DNA of 64,000 nt from Candidatus Arsenophonus triatominarum. GTDB taxonomy: Bacteria > Pseudomonadota > Gammaproteobacteria > Enterobacterales > Enterobacteriaceae. Where the stretch lies: assembly GCF_001640365.1 (NCBI RefSeq), contig NZ_LWMI01000014.1, positions 62,001 through 126,000 on the forward strand, given 5' to 3'. Below are positions 55,049 through 64,000 of the stretch, one piece after another. The notes beneath the pieces were generated by a model. That model had not been told where the DNA came from, did not search any database, and saw nothing but the letters and a program-made list of their open reading frames with translations. Position numbers and translations under genes: made by a program. The first letter of the stretch is position 1. Every line of letters starts with the position of its first letter.

Positions 55049-55531
55049 ATGCTAATAAGAATTAAACACCTGCTTTTTTTATTTTACCTTACTTTAATTA
55101 GCTGCTCTTCTTCAGTAAACAGAACAGCTCCGCCGTTAAAAAGCCAACTTTCTGATCCTATTATGACCATCGCTCAACTTAAAGAGCAACTATTACAATG
55201 GTATGGTACACCATATCGTTATGGTGGTTTAGCATCAAGTGGAATTGATTGTTCAGGCTTTGTTTATCGAACTTTTAGTGATCGTTTTGCCATTCAATTA
55301 CCGCGCACGACAATAGCTCAAACCACTTATGGCACCCGTATTAATATTAAGGATCTTATGCCGGGCGATTTGGTTTTTTTTAAAACCGGCTCAGGTGAAA
55401 ATGGTCTACATGTTGGTATTTATGATACGGATAATACTTTTATTCATGCCTCAACTAGCAAAGGTGTTATTCGCTCTTCGTTAAACAATATATACTGGCG
55501 CAAGGTTTTCTGGCAGGCACGCCGTATTTAA
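55049..55531 (+). CDS. nlpC: NlpC lipoprotein, NlpC/P60 peptidase family
   Basis: A 160-residue lipoprotein with a lipobox ending at C19 (LTLISC) and an NlpC/P60 cysteine-peptidase domain. The catalytic Cys68 is in GIDCSGFVYR, and the His is in GENGLHVGIYDTDN; the last residues FWQARRI match E. coli NlpC. Such enzymes cut peptide crosslinks or stems in peptidoglycan. In E. coli nlpC follows ihfA-btuCED. Here it follows the arn operon, which itself follows ihfA and the IS nest. Confidence 0.94.
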   Translation: MLIRIKHLLFLFYLTLISCSSSVNRTAPPLKSQLSDPIMTIAQLKEQLLQWYGTPYRYGGLASSGIDCSGFVYRTFSDRFAIQLPRTTIAQTTYGTRINIKDLMPGDLVFFKTGSGENGLHVGIYDTDNTFIHASTSKGVIRSSLNNIYWRKVFWQARRI

Positions 55532-55602
55532 ATGTCATTTTTAGTTATAATAACTTTTTGGTCTTTGCTATAATAAAATGAATATAGGCTGGCAAAATTC
55601 TT

Positions 55603-56619
55603 ATGGCTTCAATACGTCTTCTTATTTCTGAATCATTTGATCCCTGGTTTAATTTAGCTGTTGAAGAGGCTATTTTTCGCCAAATGTCAGTCAAGCAGCG
55701 GGTTATGTTTCTTTGGCGCAATAATAATACTGTCGTTATTGGTCGGGCGCAAAATCCATGGAAAGAGTGTAATACTCGCAAAATGGCCCAAGATGGAGTC
55801 AAATTAGCTCGCCGCCGCAGTGGTGGTGGTGCGGTTTTTCATGATTTGGGAAACACCTGTTTTACCTTTATGGCGGGTAAACCAGCCTATGATAAAACTA
55901 TTTCAACACAAATTATTATTGCAGGACTAGCTGAGGTTGGGATAAAGGCTCAAGTTTCAGGTCGAAATGATTTAGTTGTTCATTCCGCCCATGGTGAGCG
56001 TAAAATTTCCGGATCAGCTTATTTTGAAACACACGATCGCGGTTTTCATCATGGCACTTTACTTATTAATACAGATTTAAACCGTTTAGCCAGTTATTTA
56101 AATCCAGATCCGAAGAAATTAATTAGTAAAGGTATTACCTCCGTACGTTCTAGGGTAATGAATTTAGCTGAAATTGATGTTCAGATTAGTCATCAGGCAA
56201 TTTGTAACGCTTTAGTAAACAATTTTTTTAACTATTATGGTGAGGTTGTGAAGGCAGAAATAATTTCACCAACTAATTTGCCTGATTTACCCTGTTTTAT
56301 TGACATTTATGCTGAACAATCTAGCTGGGAGTGGAATTTTGGTCACGCGCCAGCTTTTAGTCATATACTTGAAACCCGATTTGCCTGGGGTGGTGTTGAA
56401 CTTCATTTTGATATTGATAAAGGAAACATTTCAATTAGCAAAATTTATACGGATAGTTTAGATCCATCGCCATTAGAGCTTTTTAGTCAAAAGTTGATTG
56501 GTAAAAAATACCAACCAGCGACAATTAAGCAATTAGTCGCTGAGATCCAGTTTCAATATCCAAATTTTCATCAGCAGCTTATACAATTCGAAAATTGGTT
56601 AGTCAATGAAATAGCATGA
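55603..56619 (+). CDS. lplA: Lipoate-protein ligase A
   Basis: A 338-residue enzyme that activates free lipoate with ATP and attaches it to E2 and GcvH domains. Motifs: [20 protein letters not shown] (lipoyl-AMP binding), [21 protein letters not shown] with the catalytic lysine, [12 protein letters not shown], and a C-terminal accessory domain (residues about 250-338). Same length as E. coli LplA. No lesion. Lipoate scavenging, like bioY, fits host dependence. Confidence 0.97.
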   Translation: MASIRLLISESFDPWFNLAVEEAIFRQMSVKQRVMFLWRNNNTVVIGRAQNPWKECNTRKMAQDGVKLARRRSGGGAVFHDLGNTCFTFMAGKPAYDKTISTQIIIAGLAEVGIKAQVSGRNDLVVHSAHGERKISGSAYFETHDRGFHHGTLLINTDLNRLASYLNPDPKKLISKGITSVRSRVMNLAEIDVQISHQAICNALVNNFFNYYGEVVKAEIISPTNLPDLPCFIDIYAEQSSWEWNFGHAPAFSHILETRFAWGGVELHFDIDKGNISISKIYTDSLDPSPLELFSQKLIGKKYQPATIKQLVAEIQFQYPNFHQQLIQFENWLVNEIA

Positions 56620-57031
56620 ATCAAATTAATGGTTGTTAATTATTAGCATCCATTGCTGGAAAGAGATATATTCAGCATAATTTTATTGTAAACAGCAGTA
56701 AAGCCAGCATTTAGACTGGCATATAATAACTAAAGTCTAAAAATTAATAATTCTAGATTGGTCCATAAATTGATTAAAGTCGGATAACTGCCCATTTTGG
56801 CGAAATTTAGCCGGTGTAGTATTAAAATGTTTTTTAAAAATGCGGGTAAAAATTGTTTGGAAACTAAAACCGTATTGTAGGGCTATATCTCCAAAATAGA
56901 AAATTCATCTTCACGTAATAACCTGGCTGCTTCCAGTAATCGACGTTTACGAACATATTCACCTAAAGTGCAACCTTTTAATTGTTTAAAGATCCGTTGT
57001 AAATGCCATTTTAGAATAACCACTTTTATTA

Positions 57032-57912
57032 TAGCTAGGCGACTTAATTTTGATTACAAGGTGTGTTATGAGTTATACAATTGATTTTCGACGTAAAGTA
57101 ATATCTGTAAGGAAAGCCGAAGGTTTAACAATTCGAGAAACTGCGAAACAATTCCGTATTGGAAAAGCGTCTTTAGTACGTTGGCTTAAACGACCAGAGC
57201 CAAAAAATTCAACGCCACGTAAGAGGAAGCTCGATAAAAATGCTTTAGCAAAAGATGTGGAACAGTATCCAGATGCTTACCAAAAGGAACGGGCAGAGCG
57301 ATTCGGTGTTTGTAAAAAGACTATTTGGCAATCCCTTAAAAAGCTGGGATTAACCTATAAAAAAAACTCTATTCCATCCAAAAACCAACGAAAGCGACAG
57401 GCTGGCACATCAGCAAAAAAGACAACAGTATGAAAAAAAAGATAAATCTGTTGTTTTTATTGATGAAAGTGGTTTTTCACATGACACTCCACGAACTCAC
57501 GGCTATTCCCCAAAAGGTCACCGTTGTTTTGGCCTGAAAAACTGGGGTGCTAAGGGAAGAACAAATGTTATTGGCGCTTTATTGGGAACAACCCTTTTTG
57601 CTATCGGATTATTTGATTGCAATATTAACCGTGATGTTTTTTATGTTTGGATCACAAAAATATTGCTCCCAGAACTTCCTGAAAATTCTGTTATTTTTAT
57701 GGACAACGCTAGCTTTCACAAAGGTAAGAATATTGAACAGGCAATTATAAACGCAGGACACCAGATAGAATATTTGCCTGTGTATTCACCAGATTTAAAT
57801 CCTATAGAACATAAATGGTCTCAAGCTAAACGTAAAAAGATGGAAACAGGATGCACTATCGATGACCTGTTTTTAATACATATGCTGTAATCAAAATTAA
57901 GTCGCCTAGCTA
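57032..57912 (+). mobile_element. IS630-family element, copy 4 (881 bp)
   Basis: Complete ends with TA duplication (57030-57031, 57913-57914). Inserted in the AraC-type gene. Near-identical to copies 2, 3 and 5. Confidence 0.95.
57068..57890 (+). CDS. IS630 transposase (two overlapping frames)
   Basis: ATG 57068 opens the N-terminal frame (stop 57433). The catalytic +1 frame ends at 57890 with the DDE motifs DESGF, DNASFH and PIEH. No copy-specific lesion. Confidence 0.8.
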
Positions 57913-57972
57913 TAGCAATGGTATCAATCTTAATGCCTTCATTTCGTTGTAATTGGCTTTCTAACCAATTAA

Positions 57973-59012
57973 CAATAAGCGTGTTGCTTAATAGTGAAAT
58001 AAGGGTATTTCGGTGATTGAAGTAAATTTTAGGCTGTTCTGAGATGGAAATTCCAAAGACCGGCACTAAGGAGTAAAAAGGTATCATCAATAAAGGGTCT
58101 ACGATTCCGTAAAATTTGGGTCATACAACCGAGGCGCTTGATACCCGCGATGGCGTGTTCAACCGTAATACGGATGCCCGAGATTATTTTATTTTCTTGT
58201 TTTTGTTCAGGCGATAAAGGTCTTTTTCGAGTTCCTTTTTTTGGGATTTGTGTATTAGGATGCTGTTTATCTATACCTTGAAAACCGGTATCGGCCCAGA
58301 TGGTTACCTCAGGGGGAATATGGCGAATTATATCGACTTTATCGAGTAAGCGTTTATCGTGACGGCGCCCATTTTTGATCATGGGGATAAATCCAATTTT
58401 CCTCGTTTCGTCAGTCATAATAAGCCCTTTTCGAGTGGTCTGTCTTTTCTTTCCCGAATACATTTTTTTTCGCCGACGCAGATTCTTAGGCTTTTGGACA
58501 GGTCGCTCTGTCCCATCAATAAAGACGTCTTTAACTCCAGGAAAGGCGCGAAAAAATTCCTCAGCAGAGCGAATTTGACGAGCGGGCAAAACACATTCTC
58601 GCCCCAAGGTCATCTCTAAAACCGGCAATAATATTTTTACCCAGCGACATACCCGTGTTCTATCTAAACCAAAAAGAAGTCCTTGCAAATCATAGGTCGG
58701 ATAACATTTTAAATACAATAAAATAAAAAGCAGTTTATCTAATGGGGTTGGGATAAATCCTTTCTGCCCTGCACCCATCTGCCGCTCGTGATCTTTTCGA
58801 TTCTTTTTCCGATAAATCAAATAACAAGCTGAAAATTCAGCGGCTAAATTTTTCAATTCTTCGACTGATAATCCAATGATTGCTTTACATAAACGATTAT
58901 CTCGTAACAACCGCTCTTTGTTGATCATTTCAAACCGTTATTTTCTAAGTTAAACCTCTTTTTATTGTCTATAGCGTGACAAAAAATGCAACTCTCTATT
59001 CAGCAACTATTT
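57973..59012 (-). mobile_element. IS5-family (ISL2-like) element copy 2, intact
   Basis: 1040 bp with imperfect inverted ends (CAATAAGCGTGTTGCTTAAT / AAATAGTTGCTGAATAG) and a 3-bp duplication TAA (57970-57972, 59013-59015). Excising it with one repeat rejoins the AraC gene as GATATTAATTGG, which confirms the borders. Transposase intact, so this is the likely active source of the damaged copy at 23.4-25.3 kb. Confidence 0.9.
58029..58928 (-). CDS. IS5/ISL2-type transposase, intact
   Basis: A 299-residue transposase. The N-terminal HTH_Tnp_4-like region includes GFIPTPLDKLLFILLYLKCY and LLFGLDRTRVCRWVK. The DDE core includes DVFIDGTERPVQKP (first D), TIWADTGFQGID (second D) and ITVEHAIAGIKRLGCMTQIL (E). 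Full length without stops, the only intact single-frame transposase in the window. Confidence 0.93.
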   Translation of the reverse strand: MINKERLLRDNRLCKAIIGLSVEELKNLAAEFSACYLIYRKKNRKDHERQMGAGQKGFIPTPLDKLLFILLYLKCYPTYDLQGLLFGLDRTRVCRWVKILLPVLEMTLGRECVLPARQIRSAEEFFRAFPGVKDVFIDGTERPVQKPKNLRRRKKMYSGKKRQTTRKGLIMTDETRKIGFIPMIKNGRRHDKRLLDKVDIIRHIPPEVTIWADTGFQGIDKQHPNTQIPKKGTRKRPLSPEQKQENKIISGIRITVEHAIAGIKRLGCMTQILRNRRPFIDDTFLLLSAGLWNFHLRTA

Positions 59013-59186
59013 TAATATCATTGATTACATTTTCCGACATGTTCACCTTCCACAATCAGTGGGTAAATAGCCTAACTGTAAAGAATTATTTGTATTAGTC
59101 TTAACTTAATCTGACAATTCTGATTTAAAAAAGAGCGTTACCGGTTTTAATTAACATCATTAGATAATTAAATAAAAGGTAATTCT

Positions 59187-59350
59187 ATGTATCAAACAAA
59201 TAATCCTATCATCAAACATAAAATCGGGTTACTTAACCTCGCTGAAGAGCTTAATAACGTCTCAAAAGCCTGTAAGATTAGGGAGTATCCCGAGATACGT
59301 TTTATCGCTACCAGGAACTTGTTAACGATGGTGGGATAGACGCTTTAATT
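59187..59350 (+). pseudogene. IS481-family transposase, 5' fragment
   Basis: Starts MYQTNNPIIKHKIGLLNLAE and LNNVSKACK, then a frameshift near 59280. The next frame gives GVSRDTFYRYQELVNDGGID, the N-terminal helix-turn-helix of IS481 transposases. It is cut at 59350 by a MITE. The left end of this IS probably lies near 59110 (TCTGACAATTCTG). The rest of the element is gone. Confidence 0.7.
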
Positions 59351-59495
59351 CACGAGTTTCGCACAGGCATATAAAATTCCAGAAATGGCTTAAAAGCAAT
59401 GGTTAATTTGCAAGTTACTAAAAAGTATAAATTTGTTTAAATTACAATAAGTTGCTTTTAATTTATAAGATTTTGTCTATTTATATATTATGCTG
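59351..59495 (+). repeat. MITE copy 8, truncated by IS256
   Basis: Starts CACGAGTTTCGCACAGG and follows the common sequence for about 145 bases to TATTATGCTG, where IS256 copy D begins. The second inverted repeat is missing. This copy is in the opposite orientation to copy 2, so IS256 hit the MITE at a different point. Confidence 0.82.
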
Positions 59496-59552
59496 TGGTA
59501 GTGTTCAAAAATCTGTGTCATATCTTAAACTCAAAAAAAGAGGTATGACAAT

Positions 59553-60940
59553 ATGAGAAATCAATCATTTAATTTTGATGAAGCGTTGAAGCAATTACAA
59601 TCAGGTAAAAAATTACTCGGTACGGATGGAATACTCACACCACTCATAAAACAGCTGACCGAAGCTGCCCTGCAGGCAGAAATAGAACACTACCTATCGA
59701 CAACGTCAATCGATACGCGTAAAAATGGCTATACCACGAGTTTCGCACAGGCATATAAAATTCCAGAAATGGCTAAAAGCAATGGTTAATTTGCAAGTTA
59801 CTAAAACGTATAAATTTGTTTAAATTATAATAAGTTGCTTTTAATTTATAAGATTTTGTCTATTTATATATTATGCTGAATTAAACTTAAAAATAGAGTG
59901 TTTTTTTATTGGTGCGAAACTCGTGTATACTCGAAAAATGGTTAAATCGACATCAGGTCAATTTGAACTGAAAACGCCCAGAGACAGGTCAAGTGCTTTT
60001 GAGCCTCAGCTCATTAAGAAAAATCAGACACAATTATCAGAGGATATTGATAACAAAATCCTATCGTTATTTGCATTAGGCATGAGTTATCGTGATATTC
60101 AAAAACATGTTGCAGAATTATATGGACTGGAAATATCAGATGGAGCTATTACGCATATTACTGACAAATTACTCCCTGAATTAAAAGTCAGGCAATAATG
60201 CCCTCTGGAGGCGCTCTATCCTTTTGTCTGGCTCGATGCCATTCATTACAAGATAAAACATGATGGTCACTATATCAATAAGGCAATCTACACAGTACTT
60301 GGACTAACCACCGATGGGCATAAGGAATGGTTAGGACTCTATATGTCTGAAACAGAAGGAGCACATCATTGGCTGAGCGTTCTGACTTACATAACCGTGG
60401 TATACAAGATATTTTAATCGCTTGTGTTGACGGATTAAAAGGGTTTCCAGAAGCGATAGCCAGTATTTTCCCGCAGACAGTCAGCTATGCGTAGTTCATC
60501 AAATTCGCAATAGCTTACGTTATATTGCCAGTAAAGACCAAAAAGCCTTTATGGCTAAGCCGGTTTATCGTGCAGATACTAAAGCGGCTGCTGAGCTTGC
60601 CCTTGATGAACTGGAAACGAAATGGGGTGAAAAATACCCGATAGTGCTAGAATCCTGGCGAAGTAAATGGGAGTTGCTCAGTGCTTATTTTCGATACCCT
60701 AAAGCCATTAGAAAACCCATTTATACGACCAATGCAGTAGAGGCGGTTCATCGGCAGTTTAGGAAATTAACTAAAACCAAAGGGGCTTTTTCTAATGAAA
60801 ACAGCTTATTAAAATTACTCTATATTGGCATCAATCAGGTATCCAACAAATGGACTATGCCGATTAGTAACTGGGCGTTAACCATTGGTCAATTGTCCAT
60901 CTATTTTAAAGGGCGCCTAGATGGTATAATCAAAATATAA
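59553..60940 (+). pseudogene. IS256-family transposase, multiply broken
   Basis: Begins MRNQSFNFDEALKQLQSGKK, interrupted after IDTRKNGYT by a MITE. It resumes as RKMVKSTSGQFELKTPRDRS, stops at 60196, and the C-terminal part (VYRADTKAAAELALDELETK, YTTNAVEAVHRQFR) is in another frame. Confidence 0.82.
59735..59925 (+). repeat. MITE copy 9 (191 bp) inside IS256
   Basis: Full 14-bp inverted repeats and 5-bp duplication TATAC (59730-59734, 59926-59930). Comparison with uninterrupted IS256 copies (GGCTATACTCGAAAAACG) shows a clean insertion with no base loss. Confidence 0.95.
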
Positions 60941-61091
60941 AATCCCCTGACACAGAATTATGAATACCCTCCCTTTCCATAGAAAGGGTTATTTTTATTT
61001 ATTACACATTTTCATATCCAATTAGTTAAAAATCTTCCCTGTATTAAAGTACAGTTTATATCTATAGAATTACAAATTAAATTCTATTATT

Positions 61092-61283
61092 CACGAGTTT
61101 CGCACCAATAAAAAAACGCTCTATTTTTAAGTTTAATTCAGCATAATATATAAATAGACAAAATCTTATAAATTAAAAGCAACTTATTGTAATTTAAACA
61201 AATTTATACGTTTTAGTAACTTGCAAATTAACCATTGCTTTTAAGCCATTTCTGGAATTTTATATGCCTGTGCGAAACTCGTG
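61092..61283 (+). repeat. MITE copy 10 (192 bp), best-preserved example
   Basis: Perfect inverted repeats CACGAGTTTCGCAC / GTGCGAAACTCGTG and perfect duplication TTATT (61087-61091, 61284-61288). It sits about 280 bases upstream of manX in non-coding DNA, so it could alter the man promoter region. Confidence 0.95.
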
Positions 61284-61564
61284 TTATTATTTCATACAAG
61301 ATAATAACAACTATAGCAAAATCAACTTGCTTGATAAAATTTATCTTTCTCTAAATATATTATATGTATTTTAAATTTTTTGATCAGTGGCATATTTTTT
61401 CTTATATTTAAATGATAATCTATAAACTAATTAATTAGTTTCAATAATGGTTAATGCTTTATAACATGAAAAACTATTCATATTAGTGATTATTTGATTG
61501 TATTCATCCGTCAACGGAGAGTACACTCTTTATTATTTAACCTACTTCTTAAGGGGGAAAAGTA

Positions 61565-62533
61565 GTGAGTGTAGCTATTATAATTAGCACTCATGGTATT
61601 GCTGCAAAACAGTTGCTCATGACCGCTGAAATGTTGATTGGCGAACAACAAAATATCGCTTATATCGATTTTGTTCCAGGTGAAAACTCTGATACATTAA
61701 TTGAAAAATATAATCAAAAGCTTAATGAGCTCGAGGTTACTCAAGGTGTGTTATTTTTAGTAGATATGTGGGGAGGCAGTCCATTTAACGCCGCTAGTCG
61801 AATTATCGAAAGTAAAGATAAAGACAAATATGATATAGTTACCGGAGTTAACGTCCCCATGTTAGTTGCTACGTTGCTATCCCGTGATGATGATCCTACT
61901 TTTAGTGAATTAGTCAACACTGCTATTGAAACCGGTCGCAGCGAAATTAAAGCACTCAATAGTCAGCAGACTAGCAATAAACCGCAAAATTCACCGATGC
62001 CAACTCCCCCTCCAAAGGTAACGAATTCAGCTACACAAGGCCATATGTTTATTGCCCTTGCACGAATTGATGATCGTTTAATTCATGGTCAAGTGGCTAC
62101 TCGCTGGACCAAAGAGACAAAAGTTAAACGTATTATCGTAGTCAGTAATGAAGTTGCTAAAGATCATGTTCGTTCAACCTTATTAAAACAAGTTGCGCCA
62201 CCGGGTGTCACTGCGCATGTGGTCGACGTAGAAAAATGTATTCGTGTCTACAATAATCCTAAGTATGTCGGTGAACGCGTTATGCTGTTATTTACCAATC
62301 CAACAGACGTTTTACGCCTTGTGGAAGGCGGTGTCGAAATAAAGTCTGTTAATATTGGTGGCATGGCATACCGTGAGGGTAAAACACAGGTTAACAATGC
62401 AATCTCGATCGATAATGAGGATATTGATGCTTTCAATCAATTATCCAAACGAGGCATTGAACTTGAAGCGCGTAAAGTTTCTAGTGACAACAAACTGGAT
62501 ATGTTAGCTCTTATCAAAAAAGCAAAAAACTGA
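61565..62533 (+). CDS. manX: Mannose PTS EIIAB component
   Basis: A 322-residue cytoplasmic protein with two phosphorylation domains joined by a Pro/Gln-rich linker (about 135-160). The EIIA part has His10 in IIISTHGIAAKQ and VDMWGGSPFNAASRI. The EIIB part has the phosphorylated His in ARIDDRLIHGQVATRWTKET (about residue 175) and INIGGMA-like VNIGGMAYREGKTQ. Start GTG with ribosome-binding site AAGGGGG. It passes phosphate from HPr to incoming mannose, glucose or glucosamine. First gene of manXYZ. Confidence 0.96.
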   Translation: MSVAIIISTHGIAAKQLLMTAEMLIGEQQNIAYIDFVPGENSDTLIEKYNQKLNELEVTQGVLFLVDMWGGSPFNAASRIIESKDKDKYDIVTGVNVPMLVATLLSRDDDPTFSELVNTAIETGRSEIKALNSQQTSNKPQNSPMPTPPPKVTNSATQGHMFIALARIDDRLIHGQVATRWTKETKVKRIIVVSNEVAKDHVRSTLLKQVAPPGVTAHVVDVEKCIRVYNNPKYVGERVMLLFTNPTDVLRLVEGGVEIKSVNIGGMAYREGKTQVNNAISIDNEDIDAFNQLSKRGIELEARKVSSDNKLDMLALIKKAKN

Positions 62534-62606
62534 GTTTCCTTTTTTGGTTATCCATCCAAGACTTAAAAGTAGATTCACCAACGTTGTTGGTTACAGGAGA
62601 TAAACA

Positions 62607-63407
62607 ATGGAGCTTACCGTTGTTCAAATCATACTCGTTTTCCTTGTTGCCTGTATTGCAGGTATGGGTTCTGTGCTAGATGAATTCCAATTTCATCGTC
62701 CTTTAATTGCTTGTACACTAATTGGTCTTGTACTTGGTGATCTAAAAACAGGGATAATTATCGGCGGCACACTGGAAATGATTGCGCTCGGATGGATGAA
62801 TATCGGTGCGGCCATGGCTCCCGATGCTGCCCTAGCCTCAATTATTTCTACCATTCTGGTTATTGCCGGCGGGCAAGATATTGGTACCGGTATTGCACTA
62901 GCAATTCCTTTAGCTGCCGCAGGACAAGTATTGACCGTTATTGTTCGGACAATCACTGTTGCATTCCAGCATGCATCTGATCGCGCTGCATTATCTGCTA
63001 ATTTACGTGCATTAACCATAATTCATATCTCAGCTCTGTTATTACAGGCTATGCGTATTGCTATTCCTTCTTTAATTGTTGCTATCTCTGTAGGTACTTC
63101 AGAAGTCCAACACCTACTGGATTCAATTCCTGAGGTTGTCACTAAAGGGTTGAATATTGCTGGCGGTATGATCGTTGTTGTCGGTTACGCTATGGTAATC
63201 AATATGATGCGTGCAGGTTATCTAATGCCATTCTTCTACTTGGGCTTTGTCACTGCCGCATTTACCAATTTCAACCTAGTTGCACTAGGCGTGATTGGTA
63301 TTGTGATGGCTATTCTCTATATTCAACTCAGTCCAAAATACAACCAATCACAAATTGCTGCTTTGCAAAATAACGGCAATAGTGATTTAGATAATGAATT
63401 AGATTAA
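62607..63407 (+). CDS. manY: Mannose PTS EIIC component
   Basis: A 266-residue integral membrane protein of the EIIC-Man family: ELTVVQIILVFLVACIAGMG, LDEFQFHRPLIACTLIGLVL, GGTLEMIALGWMNIGAAMAP and DAALASIIST. It forms the sugar channel with ManZ. A ribosome-binding site (CAGGAGA) precedes the ATG. The 73-base gap after manX matches the usual layout. Intact. Confidence 0.96.
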   Translation: MELTVVQIILVFLVACIAGMGSVLDEFQFHRPLIACTLIGLVLGDLKTGIIIGGTLEMIALGWMNIGAAMAPDAALASIISTILVIAGGQDIGTGIALAIPLAAAGQVLTVIVRTITVAFQHASDRAALSANLRALTIIHISALLLQAMRIAIPSLIVAISVGTSEVQHLLDSIPEVVTKGLNIAGGMIVVVGYAMVINMMRAGYLMPFFYLGFVTAAFTNFNLVALGVIGIVMAILYIQLSPKYNQSQIAALQNNGNSDLDNELD

Positions 63408-63422
63408 TTAAGGAATGGAATA

Positions 63423-64000
63423 ATGGCAGATACAACTTCAGTAAACCAAACAAATCTAAAAAAGCTTACTGCTGGTGATATTCGCGGAGTTTTTTTACGT
63501 TCCAATCTTTTTCAAGGATCTTGGAACTTTGAACGTATGCAAGCCCTTGGCTTTTGTTTTTCAATGATCCCAGTGATCCGCCGTTTATACCCTGAAAACA
63601 GTGAAAAACGTAAACAAGCCATTAAACGCCATCTTGAGTTTTTTAATACTCATCCTTATGTTGCAGCGCCTGTTTTAGGTGTCACCATAGCGATGGAAGA
63701 GCTAATGGCTAATGGCGCGGATATCGATGATGGTGCAATTAATGGTATCAAAGTAGGTTTAATGGGCCCTTTAGCGGGCGTTGGTGACCCTATTTTTTGG
63801 GGCACAGTACGTCCAGTATTTGCGGCTCTAGGCGCCGGAATTGCAATGTCAGGTAGTCTACTAGGACCGCTACTATTTTTTATTTTGTTTAATTTAGTTC
63901 GCTTATTAACCCGTTATTACGGTGTCACCTATGGCTATAAAAGAGGGCTCGATATTGTTCATGACATGGGGGGTGGCTTTTTACAAAAAATGACCGAAGG
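63423..64000 (+). CDS. manZ: Mannose PTS EIID component (partial, runs off the window)
   Basis: The first 192 codons of ManZ: LTAGDIRGVFLRSNLFQGSW, NFERMQALGFCFSMIPVIRR, FFNTHPYVAAPVLGVTIAME, and GLMGPLAGVGDPIFWGTVRP. It partners ManY in the membrane complex. Begins 15 bases after the manY stop with AAGGAATGG upstream. The C-terminal third lies outside the window. Confidence 0.95.
   Translation, partial: MADTTSVNQTNLKKLTAGDIRGVFLRSNLFQGSWNFERMQALGFCFSMIPVIRRLYPENSEKRKQAIKRHLEFFNTHPYVAAPVLGVTIAMEELMANGADIDDGAINGIKVGLMGPLAGVGDPIFWGTVRPVFAALGAGIAMSGSLLGPLLFFILFNLVRLLTRYYGVTYGYKRGLDIVHDMGGGFLQKMTE

Larger units (their letters stand above)
56737..59040 (-). pseudogene. AarP/MarA/SoxS-type AraC regulator split by two ISs
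   Basis: Removing IS630 copy 4 (57032-57912) and the IS5-type element (57973-59012) joins three exact pieces on the minus strand: MSENVINDI (start ATG 59038-59040, ribosome-binding site GGAAGGTGAAC), then NWLESQLQRNEGIKIDTIAI, then SGYSKWHLQRIFKQLKGCTL ... ALQYGFSFQTIFTRIFKKHF and TTPAKFR. This is a stand-alone AraC helix-turn-helix regulator of about 125 residues. A one-base A insertion near 57008 (TCTAAAATGG) shifts the frame as well. The family normally activates multidrug/oxidative stress genes. The stop is at 56737. Confidence 0.85.
59498..60970 (+). mobile_element. IS256-family element (copy D) carrying a MITE
   Basis: Both termini are present (GTAGTGTTCAAAAATC and GAATTATGAATACCCT). 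Without the inserted MITE (59735-59925) and its 5-bp duplicate it is about 1277 bp. The transposase has a stop at 60196-60198 (KVRQ), lost bases near 60385 and 60480, and the MITE insertion, so it is dead. Confidence 0.88.

Noticed and set aside
58359-58619. Plus-strand open frame of 86 codons opposite the IS5-type transposase
   Set aside because: It lies wholly within the antisense of an intact transposase and is repeated at the other copy only because the IS is repeated.

Overview
The window is AT-rich gammaproteobacterial chromosome. Gene content and order (yohJK, metG, apbC, udk-dcd-asmA-yegH, thrS-infC-rpmI-rplT-pheST-ihfA, arnBCADTEF-nlpC) indicate Enterobacterales. The AT bias, heavy insertion-sequence (IS) load and many fresh pseudogenes suggest a recently host-restricted insect symbiont of the Morganellaceae, most like Arsenophonus. 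That assignment is an inference from content, not a database result.

Layout. 1-4.6 kb is prophage debris (KilA-N and ORF6N antirepressor remnants) plus bioY with a DUF1284 partner, cut by IS256, IS3 and a small inverted-repeat element. 4.8-19.2 kb is core: sanA, yohJK, metG, divergent apbC, udk, dcd, asmA, yegH and a damaged gnd. 19.8-25.5 kb is a wreckage zone: a broken DASS anion transporter, an Rpn fragment, a duplicated phage-like small gene, then IS630, IS256, IS982 and IS5-type elements nested in each other. 26.2-31.3 kb holds thiD, a shattered tcyP, ydjM with a perfect LexA-type operator, and yniC/yniB remnants joined by one deletion. 31.8-43.8 kb is core again: the sitABCD Mn/Fe transporter with a Fur box, emtA, and the thrS-to-ihfA translation cluster with infC (AUU start) and a phe attenuator. 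43.8-47.3 kb is a second IS nest. 47.5-56.6 kb is an intact seven-gene arn (L-Ara4N lipid A) operon, nlpC and lplA. 56.7-61.3 kb is an AarP/MarA-type regulator split by two ISs plus IS debris. 61.6-64 kb is the mannose PTS manXYZ, with manZ running off the end.

The feature that best rewards a second look is a non-autonomous element of about 192 bp present ten times (seven full, three truncated). It has 14-bp terminal inverted repeats (CACGAGTTTCGCAC) and clean 5-bp target duplications at six of the seven full copies. No transposase with these ends is in the window. It lies in genes, in intergenic DNA and inside other IS elements, and two copies sit in opposite relative orientation at the same site of two IS982 copies. 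The phe leader is also notable: a T9 run puts the otherwise conserved 14-residue leader peptide out of frame.

How the genes fit together: essential translation, cell-envelope defence (arn), metal uptake (sit), biotin and lipoate scavenging (bioY, lplA) and mannose/glucose uptake (manXYZ) appear retained. The oxidative pentose phosphate step (gnd), cystine uptake (tcyP), an AraC-family stress regulator, a dicarboxylate-type transporter and yniB/yniC are decaying. This fits a symbiont that scavenges from its host while keeping resistance to host antimicrobial peptides.
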